29,970 nt of DNA from DASZKW01 sp035552775 (GTDB lineage: Bacteria; Actinomycetota; Acidimicrobiia; Acidimicrobiales; Palsa-688), in contig DASZKW010000038.1 in the NCBI GenBank assembly GCA_035552775.1, positions 1 through 29,970 on the forward strand. The letters run 5' to 3'. Made by a program: the position numbers and the translations under genes. A model generated the notes under the pieces. The model searched no databases. It was not told where the DNA came from and saw only the letters and a program-made list of their open reading frames with translations. Positions 20,623-28,232 of this stretch are shown in pieces. The stretch's first letter is position 1. Each line of letters starts with the position of its first letter.

Positions 20623-21384
20623 GTGGTGTATAAGTATCGCATCTCAGTCTACCAAAGTGCCCCGACAGCCGAACTTACTTGCGAAGTTAATCTGCTAGGT
20701 GGATTTGCCTTCGTGGTAGGAGGTATCGCCCTCGGAGGAACCTCTGTGGGAGCTCAGCGGTTGCTTTCCGTCTTAGCGATGAGTGGTCGCTCCATGACGC
20801 GCGCGCAGGTTGCGGGGACACTGTGGCCTGAGTCCTCCGATCAGCGCGCCGGCGCCAGTCTCCGCACGGCCGTCTCACGCCTGGAGAGCCCTGTGCGGAA
20901 CGCGTTGAAGGTGACCGCTCTTGACTTGAGTTTGCACGAGGAGGTCCTCGTTGACTTTCAGGAGTCCAAGGCCCTCGCCCGCAGGCTGATCAATCGGGAA
21001 GCACCATGGGGAGCGGCGGACCTCCAGGGCGGGGCCATGGCTTTACTCTCACGCGATCTTCTCCCCGGCTGGTACGACAACTGGGCCATCCTGGCTGCCG
21101 AAGACTGGCGCCAGCTGCGAGTGCACGCCCTCGAGGCGGCGGCGGCGCGGCTGACGGAGGCTGACCGTGCGGCCGAGGCGGCCGATGCCGCATCGGCCGC
21201 GGTGCGGGCCGAACCACTGCGTGAGTCCGCTCGGGCCGAGCTCATTCGGGCTCACATGGCCCAGGGGAACCAAGCGGAGGCACTGGCCGAATTCCAGCGC
21301 TACAGCTGGTTGCTGCGGATAGAGCTCGGCCTGACTCCCACCCCGCGGATCAGTCAGTTGGTCGCGGGGCTCCAAAGTCGGTGA
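20623..21384 (+). CDS. SARP-type (BTAD) transcriptional regulator
   Basis: The 253-aa protein has an N-terminal OmpR-like winged helix (about residues 20-105: VNLLGGFAFVVGG, AQRLLSVLAMSGRSMTRAQV, LWPESSDQRAGASLRTAVSR). The bacterial transcriptional activation domain follows (about 115-250: LLPGWYDNWAILAAEDWRQL; ELIRAHMAQGNQAEALAEFQ; LGLTPTPRISQLV). That is the minimal SARP layout of DnrI/AfsR-family activators of biosynthetic clusters. Tandem GTGs at 20623 and 20626 are the possible starts, 29 bp after the protease gene. It lies directly downstream of the peptide and protease genes, so it is the likely activator of that locus. Confidence 0.9.
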   Translation: MVYKYRISVYQSAPTAELTCEVNLLGGFAFVVGGIALGGTSVGAQRLLSVLAMSGRSMTRAQVAGTLWPESSDQRAGASLRTAVSRLESPVRNALKVTALDLSLHEEVLVDFQESKALARRLINREAPWGAADLQGGAMALLSRDLLPGWYDNWAILAAEDWRQLRVHALEAAAARLTEADRAAEAADAASAAVRAEPLRESARAELIRAHMAQGNQAEALAEFQRYSWLLRIELGLTPTPRISQLVAGLQSR

Positions 21385-21488
21385 CGCGGCCTCGACACCA
21401 GCTGATCCTGAGGACCGGCACGATTACGCTGTACCAAAGAGGCGTAGCCCGGTGAGCACAACCGAGATCGTCCCGCCCCGGGGCAGCG

Positions 21489-23582
21489 ATGACTGAAGAA
21501 TTATTGGGGGAACGAGAGTCCCTGGGCGTGTTCACCTACGCCATGGTCGGCATGGCTATCGTAGATGTCGACAGCCGTTTCCGGTGCGTGAACGGCGCAA
21601 TGTGCGGGGCCCTGGGGAGCCCGGAACGCCAGTTGGTCGGTCTGTCAGTCCTCGAGGTGACCGATCCTCATGACCGTGGGGTGGTGGCCGACGACATCCG
21701 GCGCCTGGTCGCCGGTGACACCGAGGTGGTGCAGCGCGACAGGCGTTACCTGTCCACTACAGGCGAGCCAGTGTGTGTCCACACTAGTATGGCGGCGGTC
21801 CGGGGCGGGTCTGGTGCCGTGGAGCATTTGGTGATGCTGAGCGAAGACATCACCGAGCAGCGCCACGCAGAGCACCTGCTCGAGGCGTCGTTCGCTCGCT
21901 TCGAGGCGATGTTTGACAACTCCCCGGTGCCGATGGGCCTTATAGATATGGGTGGCGTGATCCGCTCCGCCAATGCCGCCTTCTCCACCCTGGTAGGTGT
22001 CGAATCGGAAGATCTGGCCGGACGACGCTTGGGACAACTGATCGGCGAGCTGGCCGAGTCAGATTTCCAAGTGGCTGCCAGGGGGCATACCACGATGGTC
22101 GGTGAACGCCCCCTCGTCCGCCCCGACGGCACCCCCGGTTGGGTGTTCGTCGCCGTCACGTGCCTGGAGCCGGTAGGCGAGGGTGACGGCGGCGGCGGCG
22201 GCGAGGTGATCGTGCACCTGATCGACTTTACGGAGCGCAGGGCTGGACGTGACTTACTTCACCATCGTGGCCTCCATGACGAGTTGACCGGCCTTGCCAA
22301 CCGGCACCTGTTCACGCAGCGCCTCCGCGAGAGCTTGGAGGATCGCAGGCGAGGCGACTTCACCCTGACCGTGTTCATGGTCAACCTCGACCATTTCAAT
22401 CAGGTCAACAACGGGCTCGGCCACCAGTCCGGTGATCTCGTGCTTGTCGAGGCCGCCCGGCGGATTCATACGATAACCCGTATTACTGACTTTTCGGCCC
22501 GGTTCGGAGATGACGAGTTCGCTGTCGTGGCCTATGACGTTTGCGACGACGGCGACGCATTCGCCGTCGCCTCCCAGCTCCGGCGGCGACTCTCCGATCC
22601 CTATCACGTGGCGGGCAACGTCATCCACGTCGGGTTGAGCGTCGGGTTCGCTCTCTCGCCTGCCGACGGTCGCGACGCAGACATGTTGATCCAAAAGGCC
22701 GGCATCGCGCTGTACCGGGCCAAGCGCCTGAGCGGGGGGATCGCCGCTTTCGGCGCCGAGGATGACGGCGCCAGCTTTCACAATCTCAGCCTGGTGGAGG
22801 ACCTGCGACAAGCGGTCGCCAGCGACAGCATCGACCTTGCCTACCAGCCGATCGTCGGTGCTGACCGCACGGTCAAGGGCGTGGAGGCACTCGCCCGTTG
22901 GCAGCACCGGACCCAGGGCGCCATCCCCCCCGACCAGTTCATCCCCCTCGCCGAGCAGGACCATCTGATGGGCGAGTTGACCCGCCTCGTTCTCAGACGG
23001 GCGATGCGCCAACACCTCTCCTGGCTCGCCGAAGGTTTGGACATCCCGAGCATCTCGGTCAACGTGTCCGCCAGCTCGCTGCGCACCGGGGTGCTGTGGG
23101 GCCTGGTGGACGACGCGCTCAACGAGTCGGGGCTTCCCGGTGAGCGCCTCGTCCTCGAGATCACCGAAAGCGCGCTCACAGACGGATCCGACCCGGCGGT
23201 GGTCGCCAACATCGGCCGGCTCCGCGCCCTGGGGGTGCGCCTCTCCATCGACGATTTCGGGACCGGCTACTCGTCGATGGCCTACCTCAAGCGGCTCAAC
23301 TTCGACGAGTTGAAGATCGACCGATCCTTCATCATCGACATCGACAGCGACGAGCGGTCGGTGCCCATCGTGCGTTCTGTCATCCAACTGGCCCACAGCC
23401 TCGGCCTGCGCACCGTCGCCGAAGGAGTCGAGACCGGCGATGCCGAACGCATCCTGGGCGAGCTCGGCTGCGACCTACTCCAAGGCTACGGCATCTGCCG
23501 CCCCGGCCAGCCGAGCGCCGTCGCCGGCTACGTCGCCACCGTGAGGCAGAGGCGTTTATCGCTGCATCAGCGATCCCGTTAA
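21489..23582 (+). CDS. PAS-PAS-GGDEF-EAL c-di-GMP phosphodiesterase with degenerate GGDEF
   Basis: Two PAS domains (about 13-125 and 132-250) precede a GGDEF domain (about 258-420) and an EAL domain (about 435-690). The EAL half is intact: GVEALARW (EAL 466-468), SISVNVSA, LEITESAL, SIDDFGTGYSS (588-596), KIDRSF and TVAEGVET (E646), so it should hydrolyse c-di-GMP. The GGDEF half has GDDEF (340-344) instead of GGDEF, Asn299 where the metal-binding Asp is expected (VNLDHF) and Asn308 instead of Asp in the NDxxGH motif. It retains RITD (331-334), the RxxD inhibitory-site spacing. It is most likely a sensor-controlled phosphodiesterase with a regulatory GGDEF. There are no TM segments. ATG 21489 follows the SARP gene by about 100 bp. 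Confidence 0.92.
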   Translation: MTEELLGERESLGVFTYAMVGMAIVDVDSRFRCVNGAMCGALGSPERQLVGLSVLEVTDPHDRGVVADDIRRLVAGDTEVVQRDRRYLSTTGEPVCVHTSMAAVRGGSGAVEHLVMLSEDITEQRHAEHLLEASFARFEAMFDNSPVPMGLIDMGGVIRSANAAFSTLVGVESEDLAGRRLGQLIGELAESDFQVAARGHTTMVGERPLVRPDGTPGWVFVAVTCLEPVGEGDGGGGGEVIVHLIDFTERRAGRDLLHHRGLHDELTGLANRHLFTQRLRESLEDRRRGDFTLTVFMVNLDHFNQVNNGLGHQSGDLVLVEAARRIHTITRITDFSARFGDDEFAVVAYDVCDDGDAFAVASQLRRRLSDPYHVAGNVIHVGLSVGFALSPADGRDADMLIQKAGIALYRAKRLSGGIAAFGAEDDGASFHNLSLVEDLRQAVASDSIDLAYQPIVGADRTVKGVEALARWQHRTQGAIPPDQFIPLAEQDHLMGELTRLVLRRAMRQHLSWLAEGLDIPSISVNVSASSLRTGVLWGLVDDALNESGLPGERLVLEITESALTDGSDPAVVANIGRLRALGVRLSIDDFGTGYSSMAYLKRLNFDELKIDRSFIIDIDSDERSVPIVRSVIQLAHSLGLRTVAEGVETGDAERILGELGCDLLQGYGICRPGQPSAVAGYVATVRQRRLSLHQRSR

Positions 23583-24132
23583 TGTCAACGCCTCGGGGCC
23601 GGCGTTGTGGAGACATAGACGTGCATAGCTCATGCTTCCTCCCGCAGCGCGGGGGCGAGGACGAGGGCAAATCGCCGTAGCGACCGCCGACGCATCCGCC
23701 GTGGAGTCCTACGACTCGCCCGCTACTGCTATAGCCAAGACGATCAGACCGAGAATGTCACACTGCCTCCAGTCACGGGAGCCACCGTTGGTGGCAAGCG
23801 CGGCGACGCCGATCGCGGCGGTGGCCAGTACGGTGGCGAACAGCTCGAGGCTCGTCTTTCAGCGAGGGATTGTGGCGTAGGCGATGCGTAACCGGGCGCA
23901 GCACCGCCTGATGCCGGGACTGTTGTCTCGACTCGAGGCCAGCACCCGGGCACCGAGGGCCCCGATGCCGGCTCGCGCCGCGCTCTTGCAAAGCCGGGCA
24001 TGCCACATGTTTGTGGTGGCCAGGGTCTCGTGGGCTACGGAGCGGCGCAGAACTCTGTCAGGTCGGGCCACCCAGATGGCGCCCATCGGGAGCCGCCAGC
24101 TCGCCTGTGTCGCTCGGCTGGAGCCTGTGGTG
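23583..24132 (-). other. 550-bp stretch without a convincing gene; possible membrane-protein scrap
   Basis: The minus strand from about 23855 to 23715 can be read as ELFATVLATAAIGVAALATN followed by a Trp/Gln-containing turn and ILGLIVLAIAVAGES, two hydrophobic helices joined by a short loop. That resembles a piece of a multi-pass transporter. The same frame is stopped by a TGA just upstream, and another open frame reaches ATG 24086 with no recognisable content. It is best treated as decayed DNA. No clear terminator was found after the GGDEF-EAL gene. Confidence 0.3.
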
Positions 24133-24777
24133 CTACCCGGCGGCGCAGCGGCTCCGCTCCAGCACGTCCACCACCTCGTCGTCGGTGATCGGGGAGAAGT
24201 CCCGATACCACTGACCGACGGCGAAGAACGGCGCGGGCGCCTCGGCGCAGACCACCTCGTCGGCTACCGAGCCCAGCCGCTCTGCGGTCTGGCGCGCGCA
24301 GACCCCAACCGCCAGCAACAACCGGCGGGGACGATGCGCACGCAACGCACGAACGGCGGCTTCGGCGGTCACGCCCGTGGCCATGCCGTCGTCCACCACG
24401 ATCACGTCCCGGTTGTGGAGGTCGGGGAGCAGCCGATCGCCGCGGTAGCGGTCGACTCGCCGTTCCAACTCACGTCGGGCTTTCTGCGCCAAGGCCTCGA
24501 AGTCGGCCGTGCTTACGCCCACCTGGCGGGCGGTGTCGGACACGACCGGTTCGGCGAGGCCCTCGGCCAGCGCGCCGATGCTCAGCTCCTCGTGCCCCGG
24601 GGCGCCGACCTTGTGGGCAACGAATACCTCCAGTGGTGCCCCAAGCACCGCCGCTATCTCGGCCGCCACCGGGATACCGCCCCGGGGCAGGCCCAGCACC
24701 ACCGGCGAGACGAGCCCGAGCATCGCCAGGCGCTGCGCTAGGTGCCGTCCGGCATCGGACCGATCTTCGAAACTCAC
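24133..24777 (-). CDS. phosphoribosyltransferase-family protein
   Basis: The 214-aa type I phosphoribosyltransferase fold contains the PRPP-binding loop VIVVDDGMATGVTAEAA (residues 125-141). An N-terminal LGLPRGGIPVAAEIAAVLGA and VFVAHKVGAPGHEELSIGAL complete the signature. This family is common in actinobacteria and proteobacteria near stress and dormancy genes, and its nucleobase substrate is unknown. Met132 sits where classical PRTs have S/T/I, so substrate preference may differ. The start is GTG 24777 with GGAGG 8 nt upstream. It is co-oriented with the PRC-barrel gene 132 bp upstream, but probably has its own promoter. Confidence 0.88.
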   Translation of the reverse strand: MSFEDRSDAGRHLAQRLAMLGLVSPVVLGLPRGGIPVAAEIAAVLGAPLEVFVAHKVGAPGHEELSIGALAEGLAEPVVSDTARQVGVSTADFEALAQKARRELERRVDRYRGDRLLPDLHNRDVIVVDDGMATGVTAEAAVRALRAHRPRRLLLAVGVCARQTAERLGSVADEVVCAEAPAPFFAVGQWYRDFSPITDDEVVDVLERSRCAAG

Positions 24778-24909
24778 AGTTGGGCCCTCCGTTCTCCCGA
24801 CTGCCTAAGAGCGTCCTTACCACCTACCCACAAGCTCACGCCATCGCTACGCCGCTAGTCGAACCGCGGCCGGTCCATGGCGGCGAGGCTTAGACTTGGA
24901 GGTTGGGCG

Positions 24910-25575
24910 CTAGTCGTCCCGGTGATCGAGATCCACGGGGGGCAGATCCTGCACTTCCTGCTTAGAAAGGTTGACCCCTATCCCGCCGCTGCCGAGCCGG
25001 GTCACGGCGCCGATCGGTATGGCCACCTGCTTGCGGCCCCAGAGGTGGCCCTCCTGGAGCAGCACGTGGGTCACGCGGTGGTCGCGAGGATCGATGACCA
25101 GGCCCTGGACCTGGCCGATGTCGCCGTCGGTGGCGTGGACCTGCTCTCCCCTGCGCACCGCTACCTCGCCCGAGGGGACGGTGTCGTGGGTCACGGCCTG
25201 GGGGACGTCGGCCATGCCGAGGCCCATGCCGATGCCGCCGCCCATGACCCCGCCCATGCCGTAGTACGGCCAGGCGAACACCTGGTCCGGGCCGTAGCCG
25301 GCGTAACCGCCGACCCCCGACAGGAACTGGGTCTCCTCGGCAGGGTCGAGCGCCTCGAATTCCGCGACCGTGCACCGGAGCCGGACCTGGCCGGCCGTGG
25401 CGTCGACGAGGTCCAGGGGGACGAGCCGGCCGAGGCCCTGGCGGTGCTTGGGTTCGACCACGAGATGGGTGACCGCCCGGGCGACCGGGTCGACGACGAC
25501 GCGGATCACCTCTCCGCAGTCCCCGTCGCTGCAACTGGCGCCGGCCCCGATCATGAACTGCGTCGCCTCTGCCAT
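24910..25575 (-). CDS. PRC-barrel domain protein
   Basis: The 221-aa protein has two PRC-barrel-like domains. One lies at about residues 8-70 (GAGASCSDGDCGEVIRVVVD; VTHLVVEPKHRQGLGRLVPL). The second lies at about 135-205 (VHATDGDIGQVQGLVIDPRD; HRVTHVLLQEGHLWGRKQVA). A Gly/Met/Tyr-rich linker joins them (YYGMGGVMGGGIGMGLGM), probably flexible. PRC-barrels are small protein- or RNA-binding beta domains; the duplicated form is frequent near stress genes and its role is unknown. ATG 25575 has a good Shine-Dalgarno (AAGGGAGA). There is no signal peptide. Confidence 0.85.
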   Translation of the reverse strand: MAEATQFMIGAGASCSDGDCGEVIRVVVDPVARAVTHLVVEPKHRQGLGRLVPLDLVDATAGQVRLRCTVAEFEALDPAEETQFLSGVGGYAGYGPDQVFAWPYYGMGGVMGGGIGMGLGMADVPQAVTHDTVPSGEVAVRRGEQVHATDGDIGQVQGLVIDPRDHRVTHVLLQEGHLWGRKQVAIPIGAVTRLGSGGIGVNLSKQEVQDLPPVDLDHRDD

Positions 25576-25615
25576 GGCTGTCTCCCTTGGTATATCTGTT
25601 CTGGCGTCGGGCCGC

Positions 25616-25848
25616 CTACACCTTTAGAACGTGGACTGCCCGATGCGCTCTCGCCATCTGGTCATAGTCGTCGTCCTGGGTCACCACCGGCAAGCCGAGG
25701 TCAGTTGCGGTCGCGGCGATCAGCGCGTCGGTGAGCTTGACCGTCCGGTGGACACCGGCGGCACGGCAATCGACCACCAGCCAAGTGTTCGCTCGACCTC
25801 GCGGGCGATGAACACCGAGGTGTCGACGAGTCCGGCCGGCTCGCTCAA
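25616..25848 (-). pseudogene. VapC-like PIN toxin, internally deleted and frameshifted
   Basis: TTG 25848 begins LSEPAGLVDTSVFIAREVER, the N-terminal PIN strand with the catalytic Asp (LVDTSVF). About 50 residues of the usual middle are missing. The C-terminal part (VKLTDALIAATATDLGLPVV, then TQDDDYDQM and HRAVHVLKV) continues in another frame, carrying the third and fourth PIN acidic sites. The total is about 75 codons against the usual 130, so the toxin is dead. The start overlaps the stop of the upstream antitoxin-like frame. Confidence 0.8.
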
Positions 25849-26078
25849 AGCTCGTCCAGGGTCTGGCCGGCGAGGCTGTCGAGATCATTGCGAAGCGCCG
25901 GCAGAGCCGACCGGCCAACGACTCCTCCCGGTCGGCGGGTTCGCACTACGCGTGGATGTACGACGACGGCCCCGGAAGCCCCCGCACTGCCGGCGCCGGC
26001 GCGCCGGACATAAACGGACAACTTGCCCTCACGATCCTCTTCGTGGAGACGCCCTAGCATGCAAGTCCACCGGTGCAT
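25845..26078 (-). CDS. antitoxin-like remnant upstream of the dead VapC
   Basis: The frame ends RRPGGVVGRSALPALRNDLD, then SLAGQTLDEL, which looks like the acidic C-terminus of a Phd/VapB antitoxin. Its TGA overlaps the TTG of the toxin remnant, the usual TA coupling. The N-terminal part (MHRWTCMLGRLHEEDREGKL and on) is not a recognisable DNA-binding domain, so this may be a fusion of an antitoxin tail with unrelated sequence. It may persist because a live antitoxin is harmless, or because both genes are decaying together. Confidence 0.4.
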   Translation of the reverse strand: MHRWTCMLGRLHEEDREGKLSVYVRRAGAGSAGASGAVVVHPRVVRTRRPGGVVGRSALPALRNDLDSLAGQTLDEL

Positions 26079-26141
26079 CGACGGGCTCGCCTGGCGCGGC
26101 GGCTACCCCGCCGGGGTAGGCGGGGGCGGCGCTGATCGTCG

Positions 26142-26165
26142 TATCATGCGGGCCCGGGAGGTCAT
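26142..26165 (+). promoter_or_regulatory. ugd -10 box and Shine-Dalgarno
   Basis: TATCAT (26142-26147) is a plausible -10. GGGAGG (26156-26161) lies 4 nt before the GTG at 26166. A four-codon frame, ATG TGG TTG GAT TGA (26164-26178), ends on the ATG at 26178, so two starts for the dehydrogenase are possible. Confidence 0.4.
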
Positions 26166-27635
26166 GTGGTTGGATTGATGACAGCAGATTCGGAGCTCAC
26201 CGCAGCGAGAGTGGCCGTGGTCGGCAGCGGCTACGTGGGGACGGTGGTCGCCGCAGGCCTCGCCCACGTCGGCCACCAGGTCGTCGCCGTCGAGCGGGAC
26301 CGGGCCAAGCTCGACGGACTGCGGTCAGGTTCGGCGATGATCTACGAGCCAGGCCTCGAAGAGCTCATGGCCGGGGCGATGGCCGCAGGCAGCCTGAGCT
26401 TCACGGCCGACATGGCCGAGGCGATGGCTGGCGCCGACGTCATGTTCATCTGCGTGGGTACGCCCGCGAGCGAGGCCGGCGACCCCGACATGACGGCCAT
26501 GGTCGGCGTCGCCGAGTCCATAGCCCAACACCTGGACCGGCCCCTCGTGGTGGTCACCAAAAGCACCGTCCCCGTCGGCTCGGGTCGTTGGCTGGCGTCG
26601 GTGCTCGAGGAGGCCTCCGTCGACCCGGCCCGCACCCGCTCGCTGGTGGGGGTGGTGTCCAACCCCGAGTTCCTCCGCGAGGGGACCGCGGTGTTCGACT
26701 TCCTCTCCCCCGATCGGGTGGTCATCGGCAGCGACGACCCCGCCGCCTTGGAGGCGGTTGCCGCGGTGTACGAGCCCATCGTCAGCGGGACGTTCCCGCC
26801 CACGGCTGTTGCCGGCCTGTCCCGAGCCGGCGGTCGCAGGGTGCCGTTGGTCCGCACCGACCTGGTGACGGCAGAGATGGCCAAGTACGCGTCGAACGCC
26901 TTCTTGGCCACCAAGATCAGCTTCATCAACGAGATCGCCAAGCTGTGCCAGCTCATCGGCGCCGACGTGACCGAGGTGGCCAACACCATGGGACTCGATC
27001 CGCGCATCGGTTCGGAGTTCCTCGGCGCCGGCCTCGGCTGGGGCGGCTCGTGCTTCGGCAAGGACGTCGCCGCCCTCATCATGACCGCCGAGGAGTACGG
27101 CCTGAACCCCAGGATCCTCCACGCGGCGACGAGCGTCAACGTCGAGCAGCGACGTCTCGTGGTCGACCAGCTGCTCCACGAGTTGAAGACTCTCCGCGGG
27201 GCGCGCGTCGCGATCCTCGGGCTGGCCTTCAAGCCGGGCACCGACGACCTGCGCGACTCGCCGGCGGTGGACCTCGCCCAACGTCTCGTCGAGCGGGGGG
27301 CGTTTGTGTCCGCCCACGACCCCGTTGTCGACGCCCTGCCCGACCTGCCCGCCGTGCGCATGGCCCGCGACCCCTACGCCGCCGCCGCCGGCGCCGACGC
27401 GGTCGTGATCGCCACCCATTGGGAGGAGTTCATCTCCATCGACCTGCCCCGGCTCCGCCAAGCCACCCGAGGGGACGTGTTCATGGACGCCCGCAACGGT
27501 TTCAGTCCCCGCGCCGTCGCCGGCGCCGGCTTCCGCTACTTCGGGATCGGGCGCTCCGACCGAGTCGGTCCTGCCGCGGGGATTGGGCGGTCCGCGCCGG
27601 GGCCAGCGCCGGCGCAGTCCGGCTCCGCTCGCTGA
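26166..27635 (+). CDS. ugd: UDP-glucose 6-dehydrogenase
   Basis: The 489-aa UDP-glucose/GDP-mannose dehydrogenase family enzyme oxidises UDP-glucose to UDP-glucuronate with two NAD+ for polysaccharide precursors. The N-terminal Rossmann motif is ARVAVVGSGYVGTVVAAGLA. ICVGTPASEAGDPDMTA, VTKSTVPVGSG and SNPEFLREGTAVFDF follow. The central helical domain has AKYASNAFLATKISFINEIA, and the catalytic Cys lies in GLGWGGSCFGKD (C296 counted from GTG 26166). The C-terminal domain has LGLAFKPGTDDLRDSPA. All key residues are present. GTG 26166 has the better-placed Shine-Dalgarno; ATG 26178 is the alternative. The family normally ends near YFGIGR; here about 25 Gly/Pro/Ser-rich residues follow, as if the original stop was lost. 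Confidence 0.95.
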   Translation: MVGLMTADSELTAARVAVVGSGYVGTVVAAGLAHVGHQVVAVERDRAKLDGLRSGSAMIYEPGLEELMAGAMAAGSLSFTADMAEAMAGADVMFICVGTPASEAGDPDMTAMVGVAESIAQHLDRPLVVVTKSTVPVGSGRWLASVLEEASVDPARTRSLVGVVSNPEFLREGTAVFDFLSPDRVVIGSDDPAALEAVAAVYEPIVSGTFPPTAVAGLSRAGGRRVPLVRTDLVTAEMAKYASNAFLATKISFINEIAKLCQLIGADVTEVANTMGLDPRIGSEFLGAGLGWGGSCFGKDVAALIMTAEEYGLNPRILHAATSVNVEQRRLVVDQLLHELKTLRGARVAILGLAFKPGTDDLRDSPAVDLAQRLVERGAFVSAHDPVVDALPDLPAVRMARDPYAAAAGADAVVIATHWEEFISIDLPRLRQATRGDVFMDARNGFSPRAVAGAGFRYFGIGRSDRVGPAAGIGRSAPGPAPAQSGSAR

Positions 27636-27713
27636 TCCGCGCTTGGTCGGCATCAAGCCGACGGACGCTGGCGAACCAGCGAGCGACCAGTCGAGCGCCT
27701 CGAGTAGTCCTAC

Positions 27714-28028
27714 TTATTTGACCGACGGCTTCGGCATCTCGTTGAAGCCGGGCCCGAGGCGGTCTCCGGGCTTCTTGGCATCGGCCATGGCCTCCTCCGA
27801 GGAGGCGCCGGTACCTTCACTGACTCGGCCTTCCTCGTCGTCGGCGATCACGACCACGGACTCGTTGCCCGCACCGTCGAACACCGACATCTCGGCGTGG
27901 TCCGCTCCCTCGTTGGTCAAGGGCGCTCGGATGCCCTCACCGGGAGCAGCCCGATGCTGGTCATGGTCACTATGGCCAACGATGGCTTCGGTGTCGCTAT
28001 ACGTCGGATCCTTGGGTGGTGTAGCCAA
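27714..28028 (-). CDS. small acidic hypothetical protein, 104 aa
   Basis: The start is taken at TTG 28026-28028, because GGGAGGAGG lies 7-8 nt upstream; the longer frame from GTG 28046 would read through that Shine-Dalgarno. The product is hydrophilic, acidic and probably disordered (DPTYSDTEAIVGHSDHDQHR; DGAGNESVVVIADDEEGRVS) and ends GPGFNEMPKPSVK. It has no TM, signal or known motif. I do not recognise it. Conservation would be needed to be sure it is a gene, but the strong ribosome site and low-GC-skew codon choice argue for it. Confidence 0.55.
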   Translation of the reverse strand: MATPPKDPTYSDTEAIVGHSDHDQHRAAPGEGIRAPLTNEGADHAEMSVFDGAGNESVVVIADDEEGRVSEGTGASSEEAMADAKKPGDRLGPGFNEMPKPSVK

Positions 28029-28232
28029 TGATTTTCCTCCTCCCACGTGGACTGGTTGTCCGGATGCGCCAGCACCCTCCGAGTTGCCCCTACGACAGTG
28101 TCAAGCGCAGGCGACCCACGGCCCGTGCCCGGCCGGCGAGCACCTCCAGTGATGAAAAATTACCGCGGGTGGCGCGGGGCTAAACCTAAACAACGCGACG
28201 GCGAATAAGGGCCCTCAGGCGCCGGTCCTTGG

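Noticed and set aside
26325..27656. Minus-strand 443-codon frame opposite ugd
   Set aside because: It mirrors a fully motif-bearing UDP-glucose dehydrogenase and is a typical GC-driven shadow.
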